DNA from: Microplitis mediator
Lineage: Eukaryota; Arthropoda; Insecta; Hymenoptera; Braconidae
Length of the DNA stretch: 64,000 nt
Direction of reading: 5' to 3'
Assembly (NCBI RefSeq): GCF_029852145.1
Contig: NC_079971.1
Span: forward strand, 20,087,563 to 20,151,562
The notes beneath the pieces were generated by a model that saw nothing but the letters and a program-made list of their open reading frames with translations, was not told where the DNA came from and searched no databases. The position numbers were made by a program, and so were the translations under genes. Shown one piece after another: positions 11,170 through 22,785 of the stretch (positions are counted from its first letter, which is position 1; each line of letters begins with the position of its first letter).

Positions 11170-12073
11170 ATTTTTAATATCACGTGTGCCGTGTTACTGT
11201 GACGTGTTTATTTATCGATTACTGTCGTGTGTCGTTTAAATTACTGGCAATATCGCGTTACCGTTGACATTCTAAAAGACTTACCAACCGTCGAAGGCAC
11301 AAGGGCGTCAAAAAATTTTTTTTTTTCTCTAATTTTCACTTACTTTTCTTCAAAGTATAAGAAATCTAATTTTTTTTCTCATCAATTCAATTTTTGGGAT
11401 TAATTTTTTTTTTACGCCCTTATAAATTCCGAGTATTAAAAAGGCATATAAAATAATATTGAATAAAAAGAAAAATTTCTGTAGATTTATTGTACTTTAG
11501 AGTTCATTTTTGGTGATGTAAATTTTCTCAATTCACGTTATGGGTTTTATTTAATGTGTTCTTTATTTACCTGAAAAAATAAAGTTGCGTAAAATAAGGA
11601 GGTCAGTTAATATTTACCTGCAAATTGATTTTTTTAAAAGCGACAATGTTGAGGCGGGAGAGTTATTGACTACAAAAATAAAAAACTGCACATGGATAAA
11701 TTTAAAAGCTAATACATGTAACAGTCGAACCGCGGACAGACACGTATCCTTTGCGACCACGTCAACGGGAATTTCTTTGTTTAATTATTTTATTCCGTTA
11801 GTTACAGCCTGCGTAATATACGTGGCCAGTAACTATTCATTCAAATTGATTTTTTTCAAAGCAAAACCATAACGTTTAGATGTGAATTAGCGAACCTTGG
11901 TTGGACACGTATCCTCTGCAACTACGGAAAGGAAAACACTATTTGTATATTCATATTATTCCGTCAGTTACAGCTGAGAAATCGAAGAGAACAGACGGGT
12001 ATTTTACGAGTATAAATTTATTGATTTTGAATATATTAATTTATTAAATAATTACTGCACTAAAAAAATAACA
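11170..12073 (+). repeat. IR intergenic/5' flank, duplicated at 16,541-17,445
   Basis: This segment and 16,541-17,445 are nearly identical copies of the spacer upstream of an IR first exon. An open frame (11,585-11,872) is shared by both copies, but it begins at TTG and its conservation is explained by recent duplication. Within it the wording 'acacgtatcctttgcgacca ... ttattccgttagttacagc' occurs twice (about 11,741 and 11,908), so the spacer has its own internal repeat, possibly in the promoter. Confidence 0.6.
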
Positions 12074-13302
12074 ATGAAGTGGACGAACAAGATTCTTCTG
12101 AGTATTTTATTTGTGAGTGTCATCGACTGCTACAATATCAAGATTTTTGATTCTTCGTCATCGAATAATCTTCCGACTTTTCACAAACATACGGTAATTT
12201 ATTTATTCTTTTAATTTTTATCTAAATAATTAATCAATTGAATTATTTATTTCTCAACAGTGACATCTGCTAGAAATATGTTTTCCTAATCAACTGAACC
12301 CTGTGGCCATTACCGCTGACCTGATTGATGTTATGCACGAGACTCAAAGAAATGAAGCTATCGACTCGTCCCTTGTTGTCATCGACAAGAATTTTAAGTC
12401 TAAAGCGATCAAAAAATACTACCCACGGCATCCTACTTATGTCCTATCGACTGACTTAATTGGCCAACTCCAGACAAATATCAATGAAATAAAATCCAGT
12501 GAAATTTGGAACGTCGCTTCAGTGATTGTTGGAATAGGAAAAGATTGTGACCGTGCATCGAAAGTTCTCCAGATGATTTGGGAGATTGAGGCTTTGTCTT
12601 CTTATTACGTATGTCAGCATAGTTTGAGCAACAGGACCATCATCTACACCTTCAACCCTTACACGGATCGAGCCCCCACACCGTGGCGGAAAGAGAAGAT
12701 TGCAGACAAGCCAGATGACAGATGGACTTTGTACAGGCAGCAATTCGTCAACAGTAAGTTATTATTGATTAAAAATTTTTTCATTACATCTGCGCTAAAT
12801 GTTTAAATTTCTGCCTTGTCTAGAGAGGAGAAAGTCGTTATTTTTTTCTATGTGAAAACAAACGATGAAGTTAAGCGCATGCGCCATTCTTCCCACAAAT
12901 AGAGGCAAAAATTTAAACTTTCAGGTGTAGATATAGTGAAAAATTATCAGTATACACCACGGAGGAAAGTAGGCCTTCTTCTCGGGTAGGTTAATATACA
13001 CACGGGTTAAAATCTCATAATATTTTAAAAGTATTTCTTTTATTACTTATGATGTTTCAAACGCACCTGTACGGCCAATGATTATTACTGGTCTTGTCAT
13101 TCCGAGAGCACCCACAGTTCTTATCGGATCTTATTGAAATTTTCTACACTTATTCTATAGGCGATTATCTTGATCAAATTCGAAGATAAGCTAAATTGTT
13201 CGATTAGTTTTGAAGTAATGGCTGTTTGAAATTTTCACGATTTTTCGAAAAAATCAGTTTTTATTCACTGTTTAAGTTCATATAACATTATAACTAAACC
13301 TG

Positions 13303-13763
13303 CCCAGGTAGGAATCGCCAAGGCTGACCATAGGCCGAGCCTTGGCCCTGTTGTCACTTGCCAAGCTTCGGCAGCTGACCATTGGCCCAAGCCTCGGCCA
13401 GGGCTTGGTCCAATGGTTTGATTACGTTAAGCCAAGTCTTGGCAGCTAACCATTGGCCCAAGTCTAGGCCGAGGCTTGGTCCAATAATTTCATTTAGTTA
13501 AGCCGAGCTTTGGGTAGTGACCATTGGCCCGAGCCTCGGCCAGGTCCAGGCCCTATGTTTTGATTTTTGTTAAATCGAGCCTTGGGTAGTGACCATTGGC
13601 CCGAGCCTCGGCCAGGGCCAGGCCCGATAATTTAATTTTGATTAAATCGAGCCTTGGCCGCTGACCGTTGGCCCAAGGATCGGCCGAGGCTGGATCCGAT
13701 AGTTTAATTTTCGTCAAGCCGAGCCTTGGCAGCTGATCATTGGCCAATGCCTCAGCATGGGTT
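13303..13763 (-). repeat. GGCCAAGGCTTGG-type repeat, reverse orientation
   Basis: It begins CCCAGGTAGGAATCGCCAAG, the exact reverse complement of the end of the copy at 2826-3078. It continues with about seven degenerate units containing ACCATTGGCC and GCCGAGCCTTGG. It lies in the gap that replaces the missing exon part of the broken IR copy. Confidence 0.65.
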
Positions 13764-13959
13764 AAATTTTTATTTAATATTAAAATTATCAACTTTACAT
13801 GTATCTATATATATGTATATCGAGAAGACCAGGGCATAACGGTCTACCGAGAATACGATTAATATCAAGAGTTGAAATTTTCTAAAAAGTAAAATTATTT
13901 GATATACAATAATTTTCATTTAATCAGTTATTGCTATGTACAAAACTTTAGTTAACATG

Positions 13960-14739
13960 AAATTTTTATTTTTGGCGGGCAAAATGGGGTATCCTTTAAA
14001 TAAGTTGAAAAAAAAAATTTCTGAAAGTTGATCAAATTTCATTAAATTCAAATTTTTTATATGTAATATACATAAAGAAAAATTACATTTCACATCATTG
14101 GTGGATACGAAGGCAAAAAAAAAATTTTTTTGTGGGGCAGAGAGGCCTTCCTCCAAAAAATAATAATTTTTTTTTTTTTTAAATTGTTTTCATCATTAAG
14201 AATGTATTTCTTTCTCTTGACAATTATTTTTGGTTTTACAATACTCAAAAAAAAATTTTTAGGTGTAATAAATCGTTTCCCCTCGATTAGCTTAATTACT
14301 AATTGTTATTTAATAAAAAAAAACAATTCTATATTTTTTATTTGTCATTATTGTGAACCCAAAAAACGGGTTTTTTGATTTTTTAGACTACAGATTATTT
14401 TGTATTATTTCAAAAATTTTATCAATTAATGAATAAAATATTATTTTCGAATTTTTTTAGTGGCCGAATTTGCCCCAGCTATAGAGAATCAGCCGAAAAA
14501 TGAATTAATATATTAAATTTTTTTTAATTTGACGATAAAAATATGAAAGAATCATTTATTCAGAATTTTTGGATGGTCCATTTTGCCCCAGGTGTCATGC
14601 GTAGTGCTAAAAATGCGCAAATATATCGGATTTATAGCAATTAGACAAAAAAAAAATTTTTTTTTTTTTTAATATTTTGGGGGTATTCCGTTTTGCCTAC
14701 CCTACCCCCTTTTGCCCCCCCCCCTTCCCTAGTAGTGCT
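13960..14739. repeat. Degenerate GGGGCAAAATGGGG-type MITE
   Basis: The block 'ggcgggcaaaatggggtatc' and the right end 'ttccgttttgcctaccctac' followed by G/C runs match the element at 58,860-59,367. The left terminus is not clear. It belongs to the group of AGGGGAGGGTGGGGC elements at 48,664 and 42,921. Confidence 0.5.
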
Positions 14740-14870
14740 AATAAAAATATGTCATTACTCATCAGAGAATTGTTTTGTTCATTAAATAAAACTACAGTTC
14801 ACCTTATGTTTACGATTTAATATTTTTGAATTAAATTGTATTTAAATAATTAACAAGCAAAAAAATCATG

Positions 14871-14962
14871 ATTATCTGGACGTCAGATTTAGCACAGTGG
14901 ATAGCGTCCCGGCCTAGTAATCAGAAGGATCTCAGTTCGAACCCCGGTAGCCCCCAGATAAT
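14871..14962 (+). repeat. Degenerate tRNA-like sequence (SINE or pseudo-tRNA)
   Basis: An A-box-like TTAGCACAGTGGATAGCG (14,888-14,905) and a B-box-like AGTTCGAACCC lie at tRNA spacing, with a CTAGTAA loop between them. The anticodon and T stems do not pair well, so a working tRNA is unlikely. The whole is enclosed by ATTATCTGG (14,871-14,879) and CCAGATAAT (14,954-14,962). Confidence 0.45.
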
Positions 14963-15087
14963 TTTATTCGTTATTTCCCATTAATTCAGTAATTAGTTAA
15001 TTACACTCCAATGTAATGTCGATAAAAGTGTGATCAAACTTTTTTTTAATTATATTTATTAATTTAAATAATAATAATTTAGATCGA

Positions 15088-15365
15088 GCATTGGGTGAGC
15101 CTTAGATTTTTTGCTTCCTGAGGTTTGGCCGAGGCTTGATTTTTTATTTCCCAAGCCTTGGCCAAGACTCAATTTTTTGTTTCCCAAGACTCGGCCGAGG
15201 CTTGATATTTTGTTCCCCAAGGCTGGGGACATGGTTATCATCCAAGGCTTGGACCAATCCTTGGCCCAATGCTCAGCCAAGGCACGTGCCAAGCCTTGCA
15301 TAATCCTAGTGACGCTTGGCCAAGGCTTGGTCCAAACCTTGCCCAGTTGTTCTTTCCTACCTGGG
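15088..15365 (+). repeat. GGCCAAGGCTTGG-type repeat, third copy
   Basis: Units with CCAAGCCTTGGCC and TTGGCCGAGG alternate with short A+T stretches, and it ends in TTTCCTACCTGGG like the first copy. Open frames on both strands arise only from the repeat. Confidence 0.6.
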
Positions 15366-16540
15366 TGATAGACAATTTCAGTAAAAAATATCTTAAAGCT
15401 TGTTTAGTAAGCTTTAATATTTGACCTTAAACTTTATGTTTTTACCATTTCTTCTAATAATTTGATGGTATATTCTAATGGAATCAAAAAATTTTGAAAA
15501 TATGGTGTTTATGCTACATAACTTATGCATTTCTCATTATAATACGATTTTTTCAGTTGTATCTTATTGTGTAACTGCTACAGGGCCAGAAACAGAGTAT
15601 TTTACCGGCAGTTGAGCAAATCGTCGACCAAGTATTTACCAAACAATCGATAATAATGTCCTCTGTTATTTTGATCTTTATATTTATGATGATTCTGCTG
15701 AATCACAAGTTCCAATTCGGCGCAGCTGCTCTAGATCTCTTGTCATTGATTCTTAACATGGGAATATCGACTCCCATGGATAGGTTATCAATGCGCATAA
15801 CCTTCATAAGTGCTACTTTGTTTGTTGTGATTTTCAACCCGGTTTTACAGGGGCAATTGGAAGCTGTGTTGACCAGGCCAAGTACTACAAACATTGAAAC
15901 TTTACACGACTTACATGAAAACCATTATGTTGTTTATTATGATGTGCTTCTCGATGAGGAGCTGATTAAAGCAGAATTAGGGTCAAACGATTCTGTGGAC
16001 GAACATTTTATTCCAAAACTTGGCGATCTTTGGTATTGCAAAACTTTGATTAAGCAAAATAATTCGATTGCTTGCATCATATTCGATGCTTATCTTGATA
16101 ACATAAAATCTAGTGACAAGTTTCATTTTTCGAAAGAGAAATTGTTTAAAGAACATGAATGGCTCGTGGTTCGAAAACAGTGGCCGTTAAAAAAGAAGAT
16201 CGATGAAGTAGCCATGAGACTTGTTGAGTCTGGTTTTATCGAACACGTGGAAAGACAAAATGTGTACAAGAATTACGTACGGAAACAAAGATTGATTAGA
16301 AGAATTAAGATGCGCGAGCAAAATGACCAATTAGATTTCGAGGAATTTGAGTTGTTTTTGTTATTTGTTGTACTCAGCGTAATTTGGCTGTTTCTGATCC
16401 TTCTTATTGAGATAATGTGTAAAAAGATGCAGGACTACCATAAAAGACGTCTGCGCGAATCGAAATTGAGAAAATTGATAATGAGAAGGAGAATGGCGGC
16501 TGCCATTAGACAAATGGCTTTTTTCGCCGAACAAAATTAA

Positions 16541-17445
16541 TTATTTTTAATATCACGTGTGCCGTGTTACTGTGACGTGTTTATTTATCGATTACTGTCG
16601 TGTGTCGTTTAAATAACTGGCAATATCGCGTTACCGTTGACATTCTAAAAGACTTACCAACCGTCGAAGGCACAAGGGCGTCAAAAAATTTTTTTTTTCT
16701 CTAATTTTCACTTACTTTTCTTCAAAGTATAAGAAATCTAATTTTTCTTCTCATCAATTCAATTTTTGGGATTAATTTTTTTTTTACGCCCTTATAAATC
16801 CCGAGTATTAAAGAGGCATATAAAATAATATTGAATAAAAAGAAAAATTTCTGTAGATTTATTGTACTTAAGATTTCATTTTCTGTGATGTAAATTTTCT
16901 CAATTCACGTTATGGGTTTTATTTAATGTGTTCTTTATTTACCTAAAAAAATAAAGTTGCGTAAAATAAGGAGGTCAGTTAATATTTACCTGCAAATTGA
17001 TTTTTTTAAAAACGACAGTGTTAAGGCGGGAGAGTTATTGACTACAAAAATAAAAAACTGCACATGGATAAATTTAAAAACTAATACTTGTAACAGTCGG
17101 ACTGCGGACGGACACGTATCCTTTGCGACCACGTCAACGGGAATTTCTTTGTTTAATTATTTTATTCCGTTAGTTACATCCTGCGTAATATACGTGGCCA
17201 GTAACTATGCATTCCAACTGATTTTTTTTTAAAGCAAAACCATAATAATTAGATGTGAATTAGCGAACCTTGGTTGGACACGTATCCTTTGCAACCACGG
17301 AAAGGAAAACACTATTTTTATGTTCATTTTATTCCGTCAGTTACAGCTGAGAATCGAAGAGAACAGACACGTATTTAACGAGTATAAATTTATTGATTTT
17401 GAATATATTAATTTATTAAATAATTACTGCACTAAAACAATAACA
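16541..17445 (+). repeat. Second copy of the duplicated IR spacer
   Basis: It aligns with 11,170-12,073 over its whole length with few substitutions, including the open frame at 16,957-17,232. No independent gene is supported. Confidence 0.6.
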
Positions 17446-17913
17446 ATAAAGTGGACGAACAAGATTGTTCTGAGTATTTTATTTGTGAATGTCATCAACT
17501 GCTACAACATCAAGATTTTTTATTCTTCGTCATCAAATGATCTTCCGACTTTTCACACACATACGGTAATATATTTATTCTTTTAATTTTTATCTAAATA
17601 ATTAATCAATTGAATTATTTATTTCTCAACAGTGACAGTTGCTAGAAATGTGTTTTCCTAATCAACTAAATCCTGTGGCCATAACCGCTGACCTGATCGA
17701 TGTTATGTACGAGACTCAAAGAAATGATGCTGTCGACTCGTCCCTCGTTGTCATCGACAAGAATTTCAAGTCTGAAGCGATCCAAAAATACTACCCACGG
17801 CATCCTACTTATGTTATTTCGACTGACTCAAGAAACCAACTCCAACCAATATTAATGAAATAACATCCAGTGACATTTGAAACATCGCTTCAGTGATTGT
17901 TGGAATAGAAAAA
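17446..17913 (+). pseudogene. Ionotropic receptor pseudogene, 5' part only
   Basis: Exon 1 (17,446-17,565) matches the first exon at 12,074, but its ATG is changed to ATA. Exon 2 begins after TTTCTCAACAGTGACAG and reads to residue homologues of DKNFKSEAIQKYYPRHPTYV. A base loss near 17,848 then shifts the frame into a stop at 17,861-17,863. Homology ends at about 17,913, where a dispersed repeat begins. The start loss, frameshift and truncation together make it clearly non-functional. Confidence 0.82.
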
Positions 17914-18062
17914 AGAAATGGTGAAAAACGGTTTTCTTCGATTATCTTCGAAGCGACTTATTCTATCAATTTCAAAATCTGATCAGCTTTAGAACTCAAT
18001 AAAACGCGCCCATTGCCACCTTAAACATCTCAATCGGTTAATTTGTTCCAGAGATATCGTTG

Positions 18063-18415
18063 AAGAAATGAATGGTAAAAAACGGTTTTTTTCGAAAACA
18101 CTGGCATACAAATATATTTTCAAGCTTGAAGAGCTCGAAAATGTATTCACAGCAATGTTTTCGAGCTCCTTGAGCTTGAAAACAGCGGGAAGTTTTAGGG
18201 CTGGTCAACCGATAGACAGATTTTTTTTATCGTATTGTTTGTTTAAAAAAAATCTGTCTATCGGTTGACCCTGCGGGCCAGCCCTAAAATTTTCCGCTGT
18301 TTTCAAGATCCTTGAGCTTGAAAACTTTGTCGTGAATACATTTTCGAGATCTTCGAGCTCCGAAATGCGTTTGTATGCTATTGTTTTCGAAAAAAAATCG
18401 TTTTTTAGCATTTCT
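18063..18415. repeat. Foldback (long inverted repeat) centred near 18,235
   Basis: The left arm (AATGGTAAAAAACGGTTTTT, then GGCATACAAA, GAGCTCGAAAATGTATTCAC, CGGTCAACC-type words, AATCTGTCTATCGG) is mirrored in reverse order on the right, ending GATTTTTTAGCATT-like sequence. Arms are about 165 bp with mismatches around a short A+T-rich loop. Confidence 0.7.
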
Positions 18416-19678
18416 TTCTCCCACGATATCTCGCGAACGAATTAACCGATTTCGATGGCTTCGACGGCAATCGACGTGTTATATTGAGTTCTAGAGCTGA
18501 TTAAATTTTGGAATTAATCGGATGAGTCCCTTTGAAGATAATCGAAGAAAACCGTTTTTCACCATTTCGTTCTCGAACGAGTTCTCTCGAACGAACCAAT
18601 CGATTTCAATTGTTGAGGCGGCAATCGACGCGTTTTATTGAGTTCTAGTGCTGATAGGATTTTGAAATTGATCAATCGAGCCATTTCCGAAAAATTTGAA
18701 GAAAAACTTAAAAAAAAATTTTTTTAACTTCCCGCTAAGAAAATTGTAAATTTTCAAAAATTCGGGAAGTTATTGGTTTCGGTCCGATTTACGAAAATCG
18801 AATTTCTATCAGATGTCGACGTTTTGAGGTCCTAGGAAGCTATTCTGACTAATTTCAAGATGATGTCCGAGTGTATGTATGTATGTATGTACGTACGTAC
18901 GTACGTACGTATGTAAATATCTGTATCTTTTGAACGGATGAACCGATTTTGAACTTTAAGGTGCCATTCGACGCGGATTGTCAATATCTTGAAGCCGAGA
19001 GGAAATTGAGCTTGGTCGGTAGGGCTCGTTCAGAGATATTCCAAAAATAAAGTTTTTTCAAAAATGTTTTTTTTGGATAACTTTTAATGTGCTCGAAGGA
19101 TTAATTCCAAAATGGACTGGGCTCTAGAGCTTTATAAGCCGCGTCGAATGCCACCTCAACCATCAAAATCGGTTCATTCGTTCAAGAGAAACCGTTGTCG
19201 AAAGAATTAAAAAAAAAAATTTTTTTTATTTTTCCTGAAATATCTCAAAAACGACTCGATAAATCGGATCCAAAATTTTATCAGCTTTAGAACTTGACAA
19301 AACGCATCGATTGCCGCCTCAACCATCAAAATCGGTTAATTCGTTCGCGAGATATCGTGGGAGAAAGAAATGCTAAAAAATGGTTTTTTATAAAACAATG
19401 GCATACAAAAGTATTTGCGAGCTCGTAGAGCTCGAAAATGTATTCACAATAGTGTTTTCGAGCTCAACGAGCTCGAAAACAGCGGGAAGTTTTGGGGCTG
19501 GCCCGCAGGGTCAACTGACAGACCGATTTTTTTTCTTGTATTTCTTCTATATCTTAGAGTCCATTTGATCGATCGATTTGAAATTTTTAGAAAAGTTGAC
19601 GGCCAACAAACTCTTTCGATTGCCACCTCAAACATCTCAATCGGTCAATTCATTAAAAAGATATTAAGAGTTTACATC

Positions 19679-19790
<112 letters not shown>

Positions 19791-20340
19791 CAGACGCTCG
19801 GACATCCTTCTGAAAATAGTCAGAATAGCTTCCTAGGACCTCAAAACGTCGACATCTGATGAAATTTCGATTTTCGTAAATCAGGGTGAAAACAATAACT
19901 TCCCGAATTTTTCAAAAATCGTCGATTTTCTTAGCGGGAACTTAGAAAAATTCGAAAATTTTCTACTGGAGTTACCGTTACTCTATTTTTCTACAAAAAT
20001 TGTAAATTTTTGAAAAATTGTAATTTGAGTTGAACAAGTCATTTTGAAACTTTAAGTCTATTATCGAATTTATCAAATTGTTTGACAATGAAAAAAAATT
20101 TTATCATATAAATATAGAGCTCAAAAAGTGAATAAATAAATCATTAAACTTTTTTTTTTAATTTTAGGATTTTTTTTATCAGAAAAAAATCAGAACTTAT
20201 GTACAACAAAATATTGTGTAGAAATTCATAATAAAATTTTTCTGTTAAGTATTGAATATTTTAATATGTTAAATAAAAAAATTACTCTGTCTTTTAAAAA
20301 TTTTTAATCCATTTATTCTGTAACTGTACTTTGAAAACAT

Positions 20341-20601
20341 TATAATTAAGAGGAGGGAAGGGCAAAACGAGCTCAGGGGGTAAAATGGGCCCTCTAAAAT
20401 TTCAGATGCCTTGAAATATTTTGGGGCAAAGTGGGCTTCCCAAATTTTTTTCTTAATTTAAATGATTCAAGTATAACCCTGATTAAACAAAACGATTCAC
20501 TCAATGATGAATGTATATCTATATAATAGTAGTAAAATTGAATCATTTTGAATTGTTTTGAATCGTTTCTAGTCGTTTTGAATCGTTTCTTTTAATCCGG
20601 G
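20341..20601. repeat. GGGGCAAAATGGGC fragment and a short CCCTGATTAAA MITE
   Basis: At 20,350-20,440 there are two 'ggcaaa-tgggc' blocks like those of the 48,664 element family. At 20,477-20,601 a small element has inverted ends: CCCTGATTAAA(C)AAAACGATTC on the left and GAATCGTTTCTTTTAATCCGGG on the right. Confidence 0.45.
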
Positions 20602-20697
20602 AAGGAACTCTTGTGAAATTTTCGAGATTGTGCTTTACTTTCTACTCGATTAGATGAAAAATTTTCTGAACTTAAATTTGAAATTAATTTTTTTTTT

Positions 20698-21195
20698 AAG
20701 GGCATTCTCAGACAGTACCCCCCACTTTTTAAAAATATATTATGACTTTCAACTGTCATAACCATATTTAAATTTTATTAATTAATTAAAAGAACATTAA
20801 AACCTTAATTGAAAAAAGGACAATGTAGTCGTAATTTCGTTGAGATATAGAATTTGAAAAAAATTACTTACAATTGATATCAATTGGGAGTTAAACGAAA
20901 TTTATTGAATAAATTTTAGCCAACAAAATTTAAAAATTCGAATTATAAAAATGACATGACAATTTTACTGAAATTTATTTAAGACATTTCGTTCAACTCC
21001 TAATTGATATCAAGTGTAAATATTTTTTTTTTAAATCTATATATCGACGAAATTATGACTACGTTGTCCTTTTTTAAACTAATTTTTTAATTATTTTTTA
21101 ATTAATTGATAAAAATTTGATACGCTCATGACAGTTGAAAGTCATTAAAAATTTTTTAAAAGTGGGGGGGGGGCACTGCCTGAGAATGGCCTTAA
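20698..21195. mobile_element. Foldback MITE with TTAAGGSCATTCTCAG ends
   Basis: The left end (AAGGGCATTCTCAGACAGT) and right end (CACTGCCTGAGAATGGCCTT) are inverted. The arms contain matching inverted words such as GACAATGTAGTCGTAATTTC / GAAATTATGACTACGTTGTC and AATTGATATCAATTGGGAGT / ACTCCTAATTGATATCAA. A related element lies at 33,959-34,403 inside the large transposon. Confidence 0.7.
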
Positions 21196-21499
21196 AGCTT
21201 GGAAATAACCTAAGCACGATAAATCAATCCTCTGAAAAATTGGTTAATTAGTTTTTAAGATGAAATAAAATAATAACCAAATTTTAGTAGATTTCTCCGA
21301 GGGCCTATTCGCCTTAAATTTCAATTTTTTATTTTTGGAGTATATTGATCGCGAATACATGGCAGAAGACTAGAAAAAGTAGAAGGGGTAAAAATATTAA
21401 ATATCAAAACTTTTTTTTGTGATTGTGATTTGAAATTATAACTCGGAACCCGGCATTTCCAACTGACCCGGCATATTGTTACCAAATATACGGTAAGGA

Positions 21500-22064
21500 C
21501 ACGGAAAAAACAGAATATTAAAAATTAATAAATAATAGTAAAAAGTGGAATCTGTTATTAATAATTAGTACTATTATGTACTTAATGCAAAGTAGTTTAC
21601 TAATTTTTGTAGATTCCTAAAATCTACTATCAATTATTTAAAAAGTAAGTAAATATCATTACTTTTAGGTATAATATGTGACTTATTAGTGAAAGTTAAT
21701 TAATTTATGGCATAAATCTATTAAAAAGTAATGATTGGTCAAATTAAGAATTGATATCTTAGATAATGATTTTTCCAGCCGAAAATTGCAAAAGTTACTA
21801 ACTTTTATTTTATAAAGTCGATATCACTAATCAATTATTAGCTTAAAATATCATTCATTCATCATTATAAATTAATTTACAATATACGTAAATCGAATAA
21901 GTGGTAAAAAATAAAATGAAAAATTAGTATACTAGATACTGATTTTTTACTCATAAAAATACCGAAAACTTTTAACTCTTATTTTATAAATCCTATCCCG
22001 TTGACTAATAATTAATATAAAATGTTATTTATTCGTTATTATAAATTAATTTATAATATACATA
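21500..22064 (+). mobile_element. Truncated left end of the CACGG transposon family
   Basis: From CACGGAAAAAACAGAATATT the sequence matches the first ~580 bp of the large element at 24,412 nearly base for base (aaaaattaataaataatagt and onward). It stops where the CACTG MITE is inserted at 22,065, and the sequence beyond that MITE does not resume the match. No coding part is present. Confidence 0.75.
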
Positions 22065-22783
22065 CACTGTAAAAAATCCGGAGTGAATTCGGAGTGAAAT
22101 TAAATCCGAATTCACTCCGCATTTACTCCGGTCCGGAGTTTTAACATTTAAATTAATTTATATTAAACTGTTAAACAGCGTGAGTGTGTTCGGGTGTGTG
22201 CGTTTATGCGAATGTGTTCGTGTGTGTGTCCGGGGGTGTGCGTATGTGTGTGCATGTGTCCGATCGGGTGTGTGGGTTCGCGCGTGTGTTCGGGCGTGTG
22301 CGTATGTGTGTTCAGGTGTGTGTGTATGTGTGTTCGGGTGTGTGCGTGTGTGCGTGTGTGTGTTGGGTGTGTGCGTATGTGTGTGCATGTGTCTGATCGG
22401 GTGTGTGCGTTTGTGCGAATATGTTCGGATGTGTGCGAATGTGTGCATATGTGTGTTCGGGTGTGCGCATGTGTGCGAATATGTGTGTGTGTTCGGGTGT
22501 GTGTGCGTGTGTGTGTGTGCGTATTGGTTGATCAGTACTGTAATACGCGAATTTTTATTTCGATTTTACTTAGTGGAGTTATATTTTATTAACAATATTT
22601 TTAAAACTCCCCTCCGGAGTGAATTTCACTCCGGAGGGATTAAATTAATAAAAAATTATTCACTCCGCGAAAACTCTCCTGCGGAGTGAATTTCACTCCG
22701 AGGGGAATGAATAATTAAAAATTCATTCACTCCGCATTCACTCCGTATTTAATCCGCATTCACTCTGCGAATTTTTTACAGTG
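22065..22783. mobile_element. CACTGTAAAAAAT palindromic MITE, 719 bp
   Basis: Ends CACTGTAAAAAATCCGGAGT and TGCGAATTTTTTACAGTG lie between TA duplications (22,063-22,064 and 22,784-22,785). It has the same GGAGTGAATTTCACTCCGGA blocks and GT-rich core (22,180-22,525) as the element at 6703-7777. Its open frames are low-complexity. Confidence 0.85.
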
Positions 22784-22785
22784 TA

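Larger units (their letters stand above)
12074..16540 (+). pseudogene. Ionotropic receptor copy, broken (middle of the gene missing)
   Basis: The first exon 12,074-12,193 is intact and encodes a 40-aa signal exon (MKWTNKILLSILFVSVIDC...). The second exon homology (about 12,264-12,753) gives N-P-V-A-I-T-A-D-L and onward to a GTAAGT donor. However, the expected acceptor CAG at 12,258-12,260 is followed directly by TGA in phase. The alternative CAG used in the next copy (TGACAG) is changed here to TGACAT. The last exon (about 15,581-16,540) covers the approach to TM1, TM1, TM2, the S2 lobe, TM3 and the tail, and is open to the stop. About 130 codons between exon 2 and TM1 (the second half of S1) are not found in the 2.8 kb between. 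Joining the visible donor (phase 1) to the acceptor at 15,583 shifts the frame. I conclude it is a pseudogene, unless an exon is hidden by divergence. Confidence 0.75.

Noticed and set aside
11585..11872. 95-aa frame conserved at 16,957-17,232
   Set aside because: Starts at TTG; its conservation follows from recent duplication of the whole spacer and it has internal repeats. No protein-like feature seen.
13553..13792. 79-aa minus-strand frame with three similar segments
   Set aside because: Periodic because of the GGCC repeat, not a tandem-repeat protein.
15059..15368. Frames of 80-85 aa on both strands
   Set aside because: Arise from the GGCCAAGGCTTGG repeat.
22158..22689. Overlapping Cys/Val rich frames, up to 169 aa
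   Set aside because: Same cause: GT-rich core of the MITE at 22,065-22,783.
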